Shown here: positions 42,180 to 53,700 of the stretch, one piece after another
How positions within the stretch are numbered: the stretch's first letter is position 1
Layout of the letters: each line of letters starts with the position of its first letter
Assembly (NCBI GenBank): GCA_029433415.1
Contig: JAQTIA010000002.1
Location: forward strand, 509,501-573,500
Direction: 5' to 3'
Length of the DNA: 64,000 bases
Origin: Acetobacteraceae bacterium ESL0709
Lineage (GTDB): Bacteria > Pseudomonadota > Alphaproteobacteria > Acetobacterales > Acetobacteraceae
Translations under genes and position numbers: made by a program
Notes under the pieces: generated by a model
What the model saw: the letters and a program-made list of their open reading frames with translations, nothing else
Databases searched by the model: none
What the model was told of the DNA's origin: nothing

Positions 42180-42893
42180 ATGCAGACCCATATCATGAAT
42201 AATGAGAAAGTTTGCCCTCCTTATCTGAAGAGCTTTTTTGATTGGAGAGGCCTGCGGGCTGTTTCTGGCAGTTTCTGTGTGTTGGGGGTGCTGGTCTTTT
42301 TTCTATCTTCCGGTGCTGAAGCAGCTGATTGCAGGAAGGGAGAAGGGAGTGCTGTCTGTGATACAGTGCAGCAGAAGGATGACTATATAGACAGTAGCAA
42401 GCTTTATTCTGGTTCAGACAAGAAAAAAGAGAAGAGGAGAAAGAAGCGATTTTCTCGTTTTGCCTCAGGTAAAATACTTCCTCAGAAAGTCACGGTAGAA
42501 GCTCGAAAAACTTCCTATACTCATTCCGTTCGTTTTGTGTCTGGTTATGGTGACAGAAACCTGCACGTCAAGGGAAGCAGGTTTGTAAACCCTATTAATA
42601 ATACGGGCGGCGTCATGGAGATCGTGGATTTGCGAGGCGGTATTCCGGTGACGGCGGACGAAAGGCTGTATGAGAAGGCTGTCAGAGATTACGCTGCGGG
42701 AGATTATGAGAGGCGGAAATATAATGTGTCTCAGGCAACATCGGTCAAATCTGGCTTGAAAGAGAAGAAAATCACCTCCCTTGTCTTGTTTTGTCTCGAA
42801 GCTTTTGTTCTGGGAGGTGGGGTTCTGATTCTCTTTATAATAAAAATATACATGAAGTTAATACATACCAATTTAAGGATATCAAAAAAATAA
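42180..42893 (+). CDS. Orphan exported protein with C-terminal membrane helix
   Basis: A 237-residue protein I do not recognise. Residues about 29-50 are a hydrophobic signal or anchor ending in SSGAEAAD, which looks like a cleavable site. Two Cys (CRKGEGSAVC) follow. A strongly basic patch KKKEKRRKKRFSR is near residue 82, and a membrane helix spans about 203-225 with a short basic tail. The middle (100-190) may be a small alpha/beta domain. Placed between decayed IS elements and upstream of the giant autotransporter, it could be linked to surface display, but there is no direct evidence. Confidence 0.6.
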   Translation: MQTHIMNNEKVCPPYLKSFFDWRGLRAVSGSFCVLGVLVFFLSSGAEAADCRKGEGSAVCDTVQQKDDYIDSSKLYSGSDKKKEKRRKKRFSRFASGKILPQKVTVEARKTSYTHSVRFVSGYGDRNLHVKGSRFVNPINNTGGVMEIVDLRGGIPVTADERLYEKAVRDYAAGDYERRKYNVSQATSVKSGLKEKKITSLVLFCLEAFVLGGGVLILFIIKIYMKLIHTNLRISKK

Positions 42894-43032
42894 TATCAGT
42901 CGGATATGGAGACGATATAGATAAATTCTTGAAAATAAGTTTGTTTTTTTATAATTTGTTTTAACGGACTTTCCTTACTCAAGACGTGCCTATGCCCTGT
43001 TTTGTCTTAATAAAAAGTGATACTGATATAGT

Positions 43033-43639
43033 ATGAGGCGTACCGATACAGCAGGGTTATTGAGTGATGAGAGTTGGGCGCTCTGGGAGCCACTGATTGA
43101 AGAGATTCGCCCATGAGACAGGACGCAGCCCTATGACTTGCGGCGGACAATAACAGCGATATTCTGGCGTCATGAGAATGGAGCGAAATAGTGGAGCATC
43201 TCCACTAAACTCGGTCTATGGTGGCGGGCAATACAGCTTTTTATACGTTGTGCGAAGGTTGGTGTCTGGAAAAGATTATTTTGCCTGTTACAGCAGGAAA
43301 AAATCTTGTCATGGGGCATGACGTTTCATGATGGCATAATCATCCCATGCTGGATAACCTTTGCGATACTCCCTGTAGGTTGTGGCTGGCAGGGGTCATG
43401 CATCAAAGGCGTTTTGGGAGAAAATATGGAGTATGGGCGTTCGTCCTGCCGTTCCGGTAAAAAGGCGTGAAATCCCTGTAGTCTGTCATCAATGGGTCTA
43501 TCGCTGCCGTCACCTCGTTGGAAACATGTGGGCGCGTCTCAAAGAATGGCGCACTGTCGCTACAAGATATGAGAAAACCACAAATTCTTTTCGGGTCGTT
43601 ATACGCATTGCTGCTTCCTGTGACTGGCTTAAGCTCTAA
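43033..43639 (+). pseudogene. Decayed IS5-family transposase (second element)
   Basis: ATG at 43033 opens LLSDESWALWEPLIEEIRP, then a stop at 43114. The frame goes on as DLRRTITAIFWRHENGAK, a TAG, and LGLWWRAIQLFIRCAKVGVW, matching the N-terminus of IS5-type transposases. The middle is deleted. The C-terminus (43382-43639) reads WARLKEWRTVATRYEKTTNSF, the typical GRLKNWRRIATRYD block. Two in-frame stops plus an internal deletion make it dead. Confidence 0.75.
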
Positions 43640-43686
43640 CAGAGCCTAGAGAGTGTTATGTGATTTTGAGAGATAATAATGACCTA

Positions 43687-44240
43687 TCGCAAAGAGTTTC
43701 TATTTATGTCAGTGATGAAGAATGGTTATTGTTTGCTCCGTAATCACTGGTGACGAAAGAAGAGGCGTCCCAGCGTCAGCATGACCAGCGAGAGTTGTTT
43801 TAATGATGGTCTGCGCTATTTCATGCGTTATGGTATAGCTTGGTGGGCTATGCCTAATGACGCTCTTTCGTGGTTTGCTGTTTATCGACAGTCTTGCTGT
43901 TGGAAGGAAGCGGGTTGTTTTGAAGCCCCTATTGGCGATCGATGAAGCCTGCTCCATCTGGTTGAAGCAGTTGGAGAAGCGGCCAATGGAGGTGTTAAAC
44001 CAGCATAGGCTGATCAGGAATATAATAGAACCAGGGCAGCAGAAGTCGCGAAAAATCGAGGAATAACCCTCGAAATTGTCAAACTTTCTGAGGCAAGACG
44101 GGGTTTTGTCATCCTGTCTGGATAATGGTGGGTGGTGGAACGTTCTTTCGTATGGATACATGTTGCAGCTCGTAAAGGAGCATGAGAATCTCAACACTCG
44201 CTTTTGCCTGTGCCATGTTAATGCCATTTAATTCTTGAAG
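43687..44240 (+). pseudogene. Decayed IS5-family transposase (third element)
   Basis: Fragments in several frames: YVSDEEWLLFAP then a stop; MRYGIAWWAMPNDALSWFAVY; CWKEAGCFEAPIGD; AAEVAKNRGITLEIVKLSEA; and WWVVERSFVW. Together they follow the order of an IS5-family transposase different from the element at 41 kb. The left and middle parts have multiple stops and the first catalytic Asp region is missing. No terminal repeats could be set. Confidence 0.7.
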
Positions 44241-44780
44241 CAAAGTGCATGACATCCTCTGGCTGCGGGTAGCGATAAACCCATTCAGGCTGGTTTCCCG
44301 ATGTTCTTCCCCTTTTGGCCAACATAGCTGGATTGGGATGAATGGCCGTTCCAGTCCAGCAAGAAGTCGCAATGCCCTATTTTTGTGACGCAAGTCATAA
44401 GGTTCTCTGCCCTGCTACGAGAGGAATTTCTTCAATTATGAGTAGCCAGACTGCCTGGCAGTTATCGCTGAAAATCTATGTTGCATTACGATTTGTCACA
44501 TAGCATTTTTAGAAAAGTTATGCAGTTTTTAACAACTTTTGGGGAAAAAGTATGGAGCTTCTCGATAGGTACAATCTGCAAAAAGGAAATAGAGTCAATG
44601 CGTTATGTATAAAATATAATTTCTATATTTTTAACCTATTGTAAACTAAATACACAAAAAATTGTTTTATTAATTTATGTAAAATTTTAGACATATTCTT
44701 GTCACAATATAAAGTTACAATCTCTCTAAAATAAAGGCGTACAATTTATTAACTGATTATTGACAAAAACAGAGGACGGT
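44241..44780. promoter_or_regulatory. AT-rich leader region of the giant autotransporter gene
   Basis: A 540-bp stretch. The first 200 bp is likely more decayed insertion debris with no clear gene. The last 280 bp is very AT-rich and should hold the promoter; TTGTCA at 44699 and TATAAA nearby are promoter-like but badly spaced. AGAGGA at 44771-44776 serves the ATG at 44781. Confidence 0.4.
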
Positions 44781-47700
44781 ATGTTCTACGTTAGACCTCA
44801 GGTCATGACTTTACGTGTTGTAAGACCTTGGAAAACGAGGTGGTGGCGTGCTGTCATGTGCTGTACCGCCATTTATTATGGGCAAGACTTTCTCACGGGT
44901 GGTCAGGCTTTTGCTTCTGGGTGCAGTGTCTCGGGAGGAAATATAGATATATCAGGCTGTAGCCAGTCCAGTAGCGGCGTTGTGGGGGTATTATCGCCTG
45001 ATGTATCCGGGTCTGATGGTAACCCCAAGACTGTATTCCTTGCCACCGTGTCCTCGCTTAATGGCAGTAATAATGTCTTTCTTGGGGAAAATCGTCTCCA
45101 AATCGGGCGTGGTGATGGGAATATTGATAGTACTATTGGTAATTTTTCTGGATCAATATCCGGAGAAAAGGGCGGTATTGATGTCTATAATAATGAGATA
45201 TTTACAGGAAATAATACCTATACGGGCGAAACTCATATAAATGGCGGAGGGTATCTTTCCATTTCCGGTAATGGAAGTATTTCATCAAGTAGTGGGGTTA
45301 TTTTTAATCAGGATGGTTTCAATAAAACATCTACTCTGGATATTTCCGGAGCCAACGGAGATGTTAGTGTATCCAGTATAGCGAATGGAACCAATTCCTC
45401 TGGTCAGCTTTCAGGTCGTGCTAATATTATTTTAGGAAATAACAGCCTTAATATAACCAATGCCCACGGATCGCTTTTAGCCGGGAGCATTACTGGTGCT
45501 AGCGGTAGTATGCTCAATATTTCCGGTGGTCGTGAAGTTCTGGGATCGGGTGGTAGTGGGGTAATGAATTCCGCTGTGGGTCTGAGCGTTTCCAATTCAG
45601 GCTCTTCTGGTGGCGTGGATCTGAACGGTGTCAATGATTACACAGGCGATACGATTATAAAAAATGGCGGCAAGCTTTATGTTTATGGCTCAGTAGGTGG
45701 AAGTAAAAATATCACTGTCCAGAGTGGCGGGACATTGCGGGGTTTCGGCCCTATAGGTGCTGGTGCCGGAAGCGGTACGATAATCCATATTGAGCAGGGC
45801 GGTACTATTTCTCCCGGTAATGAGGGGCAAGCCCGTCAGAGTATAACACTGAATGGTAATGTTACTATTGATGGTACCGCCGATCTCGCTCAGGTTAGTG
45901 GAAATAGTTCGGGAAAGTCGTCCCATGGTTCGATCGTCGCAAATGGCGATCTGACGCTTGGTGCGAATAGTACATTGAAAACGACCAATCTTGCATCGCA
46001 ATTTGGTTCCGGTGTTCAGAGGCTCTTCCAATATAGCGGTACGCTGGCCAATAATGCTACTTTGCTGGTAGATGGTCAGGAAAAGAATAAAGCGGATTAT
46101 CTTCAGTCTGGCAATGGGCATGTCAATCTTATCGCGGCCCAGTCGGGTGACAGGCTTTCCTTCTGGAACGGAACTAATATAACGCCCAATTCCGCCGTGA
46201 ATGGTGGTTCCGGTACATGGAAACAGGCAGTCGGTACGAACTGGACGGATCCTGCCGGAGATGCCAGCGCAGCGTGGCATGACAAAGATTACGCGATCTT
46301 CCAGAATAATAGCGGCACTGTTACCGTCGACGGGAATGTCAATGTTACCGGAATGCAGTTTGCGTCATCAGGTTATACGCTTGTCCCTGCGGATTCCAGC
46401 AACACCATTACATTATCTGGCAATCGTTATAATAACCCGAACTTTCCGGTCACCTCTGACGGTTCAAGGGCAGACCAGCAGACAAATGGCAAACTCTATA
46501 ATGCTTCCGGCCTTCTATCCACAATCCGTGTTGGCGATGGTACGGCCAATGGCGATAATAGTGTGGCCCTCATTCAGGCCAGTTTGACGGATGCTTCCGG
46601 TCAACCGACGACTTTGGTCAAGACGGATTCAGGGATGCTCGTCCTTTCCGGGGATAACAGCTATCATGGTGGCACTGTCATAGCGAATGGTAACCTTGAA
46701 ATTACGTCTGATGCGTCCCTTGGGGCAGCTGATACTGATATTGCTCTTGATGGCGGTACCCTGAAAATCGGGAATGATATAAACAGCTCAGCACGTGAGA
46801 TTGTTCTGAGCAGTAATAATGGTACCATTGATCTCGACGGACATCATTACGTAACGGGAAACTCCATAGTCGGGCAGGGCGGTCTTGCAATTTCTTCCAG
46901 CGAGAAGATAGGTGTGGCGAGTGGTTTGCCTGCCAATGGAACCCACTCGGTTCTTGATCTGAACTATAATAATACGTACACCGGCGACACAAATGTCTTT
47001 GGACTTAGTGGGATGCCCCCTGCTTCCGGGGATGTGACGGTTACGGTTAATGCTAATAGTTCCACGCCCTTTGGGCAGGCCCTTACGGTCGATCCGGGGG
47101 CAGGCAGGGGGCCTGTCATATATGTCAGGCAAGGAGCTATTATAAACATGAATGGTAACCCGGCTGACGGCGGGAACGGCTCTGCAAGTCTTGATTATCA
47201 TAACCTTGATACAAGAGACAGCACTATCAATTTCAACAATAAAAGCACAGCGGATCATTCCAGAATAAATCTGCATAATTCTGTGATCAATTTTAATGCT
47301 CAGAGCAGTGCCGGAAATTCAAGTACGACTACTACGTCGGCAGGAGATGCTTCTGGTATCATCAATTTTAATGATAGCAGCACGGCGGGATCGGCGTCGT
47401 TTGATATCCATAGGGGCAGCAGCCAGATCACCTTTAATGACCATAGTAGCGCCGGTAATTCTCACATAAATATGGCAGATGGCGCCCTAGCGACATTTCA
47501 AGGGTATAGTGACGCTGGGTCAGGAAGTATTACCAACTGGAACGGAATGGTCAGTTTTGCTGACCATGCTACAGCTGATAGGTTGGTCTTCGAAAATCAT
47601 AGTGGGCTTGATATTTCTGCCCTTCAGACATCTGGTCTCACTATTGGCAGGATTTATGGTAACGGAGGGTGGGTCTATTTAGGAAGTAAAACGTTGACCC

Positions 47701-50700
47701 TTTCCGACGGCAGCTCCATTGATGGCGCTATTCACGATGGCGGTGCCGCGGGGGGCAGTGGCGGATCTATCCAGAAAATTGGCACAGGCAGAACTGGTCT
47801 GAGCGGTAATAATGACTATACAGGTCGAACGGATATTGAAGGCGGCACACTTTTCCTGGGTGAGTGGGGGAGTATTTCCCATTCGTCTGTGGTTGCTATT
47901 TCCAGTGGGGCCATCTTTGATATCTCTGGAACCCATAATGGAACATCGGTGAAAGATATTTCTGGCGCCGGTAACGTTCTGCTTGGCGGTAAAACGCTTA
48001 CCTTGACAGCTGCTGATGGGACGGCAGCGTATTCCGGGAATATTTCCGGCACAGGCGGACTAACCTTGGCCGGGGGTGAAAAGATCCTGACCGGGGGCAA
48101 CAGCTATACGGGTGCGACGAATATCACTAATGGCACGTTACAGCTTGGTGATGGCGCTGGTCATGATGGCACAGTAAGTGGCACGTCGAACATAGTGGAT
48201 AATGGGGTTCTTGCAGTCAATAACACAGGTGTCACGACGCTGCATGACATTAGCGGGAGTGGTTCCTTTGCACAGAGTGGCAGTGGCACGACGGTTCTGA
48301 CGGGAGGCAATAGCTACAGTGGTGCGACGAGCATTGATCATGGCACGTTGAAGCTTGGCGATGGCACGACGAATGGGCATCTGACTGGAACGTCAGGGAT
48401 TGCCAATAATGGCGCACTTATTATTGATAATAGTGACGGAACGACGCTGCATGACATCAGCGGCAGTGGCACGTTTGCGCAGAGTGGCAGTGGCACGACG
48501 GTTCTGACAGGCGGTAACAGCTACAGTGGTGCGACGAATATCACTAATGGCACGCTGCAGCTTGGTGATGGCGCTGGCCGTGATGGCACAGTAAGTGGCA
48601 CGTCGGGGATTACGTTGGCGCAGAATACTGTTCTGAATGTTAATAATGTGTCAGAGAGTGCAGTTTTTGGCAGGGGCCAGGATATTACCGGCTCTGGCAG
48701 CTTCCATCAGTCTGGTGCCTCTGACAGTATTTTTGAAGGGCACAAGAGTTATACAGGCGAGACGGTTGTGAGTAATGGTCGTCTTGTTCTGGGTGATGGG
48801 CACGATGCGACCAATGATGGCAGTCTTTCTGGTCAGACGAATATTGTGACCGGGGCACATGGAGTTCTGTCGGTTGATAATGTGAATGATACGACATTAT
48901 CGCAGAATATTACCGGGACAGGAGGTCTGGAAGTGGAACATGATGGTTCCACAGTGACCCTGACCGGGGACAAGAGCTATACGGGCGCGACGAGTATTGA
49001 TCATGGCACGTTGAAGCTTGGGGATGGCACGACGAATGGGCATCTGACCGGGACGTCAGGGATTGCCAATAATGGCGCGCTTATTATTGATAATAGTGAC
49101 GGAACGACGCTGCATGACATCAGCGGGAGTGGTTCCTTTGCGCAGAATGGCAGTGGCACGACGGTTCTGACAGGCGGTAACAGCTACAGTGGTGCGACGA
49201 ATATCACTAATGGCACGCTGCAGCTTGGTGATGGCGCTGGCCGTGATGGCACAGTAAGTGGCACGTCGGGGATTACGTTGGCGCAGAATACTGTTCTGAA
49301 TGTTAATAATGTGTCAGAGAGTGCAGTTTTTGGCAGGGGCCAGGATATTACCGGCTCTGGCAGCTTCCATCAGTCTGGTGCCTCTGACAGTATTTTTGAA
49401 GGGCACAAGAGTTATACAGGCGAGACGGTTGTGAGTAATGGTCGTCTTGTTCTGGGTGATGGGCACGATGCGACCAATGATGGCAGTCTTTCTGGTCAGA
49501 CGAATATTGTGACCGGGGCACATGGAGTTCTGTCGGTTGATAATGTGAATGATACGACATTATCGCAGAATATTACCGGGACAGGAGGTCTGGAAGTGGA
49601 ACATGATGGTTCCACAGTGACCCTGACCGGGGACAAGAGCTATACGGGCGCGACGAGTATTGACCATGGCACGTTGAAGCTTGGGGATGGCACGACGAAT
49701 GGGCATCTGACCGGAACGTCAGGGATTGCCAATAATGGTGCGCTTATTATTGATAATAGTGACGGAACGACGCTGCATGACATCAGCGGGAGTGGCACGT
49801 TTGCGCAGAATGGCAGTGGCACGACGGTTCTGACAGGCGGTAACAGCTACAGTGGTGCGACGAATATCACTAATGGCACGCTGCAGCTTGGTGATGGCGC
49901 TGGTCATGATGGCACAGTAAGTGGCACGTCGAACATAGTGGATAATGGGGTTCTTGCGGTTAATAACACAGGTGTTACGACGCTGCATGACATCAGCGGG
50001 AGTGGTTCCTTTGCGCAGAATGGCAGTGGCACGACGGTCCTGACGGGAGGCAATAGCTACACTGGCGCGACGAATATCACTAATGGCACGCTGCAGCTTG
50101 GCGATGGCGCTGGTCATGATGGTTCCATTTCATCAAGCGGAGAAATTGATAATAACGGTCGGCTTGTTGTTGATAATTCCACCATGGAAACAATGTTGCA
50201 TAATGTGACCGGTTCTGGCAGCCTGACGCAGCAGGGGAGCGGTAAGGTTACCTTGGTCGGATCGAATGACTATAGCGGCTCGACGACTATTGAGGCGGGT
50301 TCGACCCTGCAACTGGGCAATGGTGTGCAGAATGGCACGCTCAGTCAGTCTGTCATTACCGATAATGGTACCCTCTTGCTGAATAACGGCACGGATGGTG
50401 TGGTATTGCATGATATTACCGGTTCAGGCGGTCTGACGCAGGAAGGTCCGGGGCGTGTGATACTGATCGGGACGAATGATTATACTGGCGATACGCAGAT
50501 CAATTCCGGCACTCATCTGCAATTGGGTGATGGACGGGGGCATGATGGGCGTCTTACCAATTCGGCAGTGCATAATAACGGTGATCTGACTGTTAATAAT
50601 GAGAGTGATATTGTCCTGCACAGTATGGACGGTAATGGCAGCCTGACGCTTGATGGGCAGGGGCGTGTTACACTTGCGGGTGGAAGCGCCTATAAGGGCC

Positions 50701-53700
50701 CGACCATTATCAATAATGGGCAGTTGCAAATTGGCGATGGCACGAATGACGGCAGTAATGTTGTTCTGTCTGGCGTGAATAATATCACAGTAAACGGGAA
50801 TGGATCCCTGATTGTTGATAATACGAAAGATACAACCCTGTCCCAGGAGATCGCTGGGACCGGGCATGCAACGTTTCAGCACGGAGGCTCGACGATCACG
50901 ATTGAGCATGACGATCAGAATTTTACAGGTCAGGCGACAATTGATCACGGTGTGACGTTACAACTGGGCAATGGCACGAATGCGGGCCATGGCTTCCTGA
51001 ATGGGAGCTTTGATAATGAAGGCGCTTTGGTTGTTAATAACACAGGTGTCACGACGCTGCATGACATCAGCGGGAGTGGTTCCTTTGCGCAGAATGGCAG
51101 TGGCACGACGGTTCTGACGGGAGGCAATAGCTATACGGGCGCGACGAATATCACTAATGGCACGTTACAGCTTGGTGATGGCGCTGGTCATGATGGCACA
51201 GTAAGTGGCACGTCGAACATAGTGGATAATGGGGTTCTTGCGGTTAATAACACAGGTGTTACGACGCTGCATGACATCAGCGGCAGTGGCACGTTTGCGC
51301 AGAGTGGCAGTGGCACGACGGTTCTGACAGGCGGTAACAGCTACAGTGGTGCGACGAATATCACTAATGGCACGCTGCAGCTTGGTGATGGCGCTGGCCG
51401 TGATGGCACAGTAAGTGGCACGTCGGGGATTACGTTGGCGCAGAATACTGTTCTGAATGTTAATAATGTGTCAGAGAGTGCAGTTTTTGGCAGGGGCCAG
51501 GATATTACCGGCTCTGGCAGCTTCCATCAGTCTGGTGCCTCTGACAGTATTTTTGAAGGGCACAAGAGTTATACAGGCGAGACGGTTGTGAGTAATGGTC
51601 GTCTTGTTCTGGGTGATGGGCACGATGCGACCAATGATGGCAGTCTTTCTGGTCAGACGAATATTGTGACCGGGGCACATGGAGTTCTGTCGGTTGATAA
51701 TGTGAATGATACGACATTATCGCAGAATATTACCGGGACAGGAGGTCTGGAAGTGGAACATGATGGTTCCACAGTGACCCTGACCGGGGACAAGAGCTAT
51801 ACGGGCGCGACGAGTATTGATCATGGCACGTTGAAGCTTGGGGATGGCACGACGAATGGGCATCTGACCGGGACGTCAGGGATTGCCAATAATGGCGCGC
51901 TTATTATTGATAATAGTGACGGAACGACGCTGCATGACATCAGCGGGAGTGGCACGTTTGCGCAGAATGGCAGTGGCACGACGGTTCTGACAGGCGGTAA
52001 CAGCTACAGTGGTGCGACGAATATCACTAATGGCACGCTGCAGCTTGGTGATGGCGCTGGTCATGATGGCACAGTAAGTGGCACGTCGAACATAGTGGAT
52101 AATGGGGTTCTTGCGGTTAATAACACAGGTGTTACGACGCTGCATGACATCAGCGGGAGTGGTTCCTTTGCGCAGAATGGCAGTGGCACGACGGTCCTGA
52201 CGGGAGGCAATAGCTACACTGGCGCGACGAATATCACTAATGGCACGTTACAGCTTGGTGATGGCGCTGGTCACGATGGCACAGTAAGTGGCACGTCGAA
52301 CATAGTGGATAATGGGGTTCTTGCAGTCAATAACACAGGTGTTACGACGCTGCATGACGTTAGCGGGAGTGGTTCCTTTGCGCAGAGTGGCACGGGTACG
52401 ACGGTCCTGACGGGAGGCAATAGCTACACTGGTGCGACAAGCATTGATCATGGCACGCTGCAGCTTGGCGATGGCACGACGAATGGGCATCTGACTGGAA
52501 CGTCAGGGATTGCCAATAATGGCGCGCTTATTATTGATAATAGTGACGGAACGACGCTGCATGACATCAGCGGGAGTGGTTCCTTTGCACAGAGTGGCAG
52601 TGGCACGACGGTTCTGACGGGAGGCAATAGCTACAGTGGTGCGACAAGCATTGATCATGGCACGCTGCAGCTTGGCGATGGCACGACGAATGGGCATCTG
52701 ACTGGAACGTCAGGGATTGCCAATAATGGCGCGCTTATTATTGATAATAGTGACGGAACGACGCTGCATGACATTAGCGGGAGTGGTTCCTTTGCACAGA
52801 GTGGCAGTGGCACGACGGTTCTGACGGGAGGCAATAGCTACAGTGGTGCGACGAGCATTGATCATGGCACGTTGAAGCTTGGCGATGGCACGACGAATGG
52901 GCATCTGACTGGAACGTCAGGGATTGCCAATAATGGCGCACTTATTATTGATAATAGTGACGGAACGACGCTGCATGACATCAGCGGCAGTGGCACGTTT
53001 GCGCAGAGTGGCAGTGGCACGACGGTTCTGACAGGCGGTAACAGCTATACGGGTGCGACAAGTATTGACCATGGCACGCTGCAGCTTGGCGATGGCACGA
53101 CGAATGGGCATCTGACCGGAACGTCAGGGATTGCCAATAATGGCGCGCTTATTATTGATAATAGTGATGGAACGACGCTGCATGACATTAGCGGGAGTGG
53201 TTCCTTTGCGCAGAATGGCAGTGGCACGACCATCCTGACGGGAGGCAACAGCTACACTGGTGCGACAAGCATTGATCATGGCACGCTGCAGCTTGGCGAT
53301 GGCACGACGAATGGGCATCTGACCGGAACGTCAGGGATTGCCAATAATGGCGCGCTTATTATTGATAATAGTGACGGAACGACGCTGCATGACATCAGCG
53401 GGAGTGGTTCCTTTGCGCAGAATGGCAGTGGCACGACGGTTCTGACGGGAGGCAATAGCTATACGGGCGCGACGAATATCACTAATGGCACGTTACAGCT
53501 TGGTGATGGCGCTGGTCATGATGGCACAGTAAGTGGCACGTCGAACATAGTGGATAATGGGGTTCTTGCGGTTAATAACACAGGTGTTACGACGCTGCAT
53601 GACATCAGCGGCAGTGGCACGTTTGCGCAGAGTGGCAGTGGCACGACGGTTCTGACAGGCGGTAACAGCTACAGTGGTGCGACGAATATCACTAATGGCA

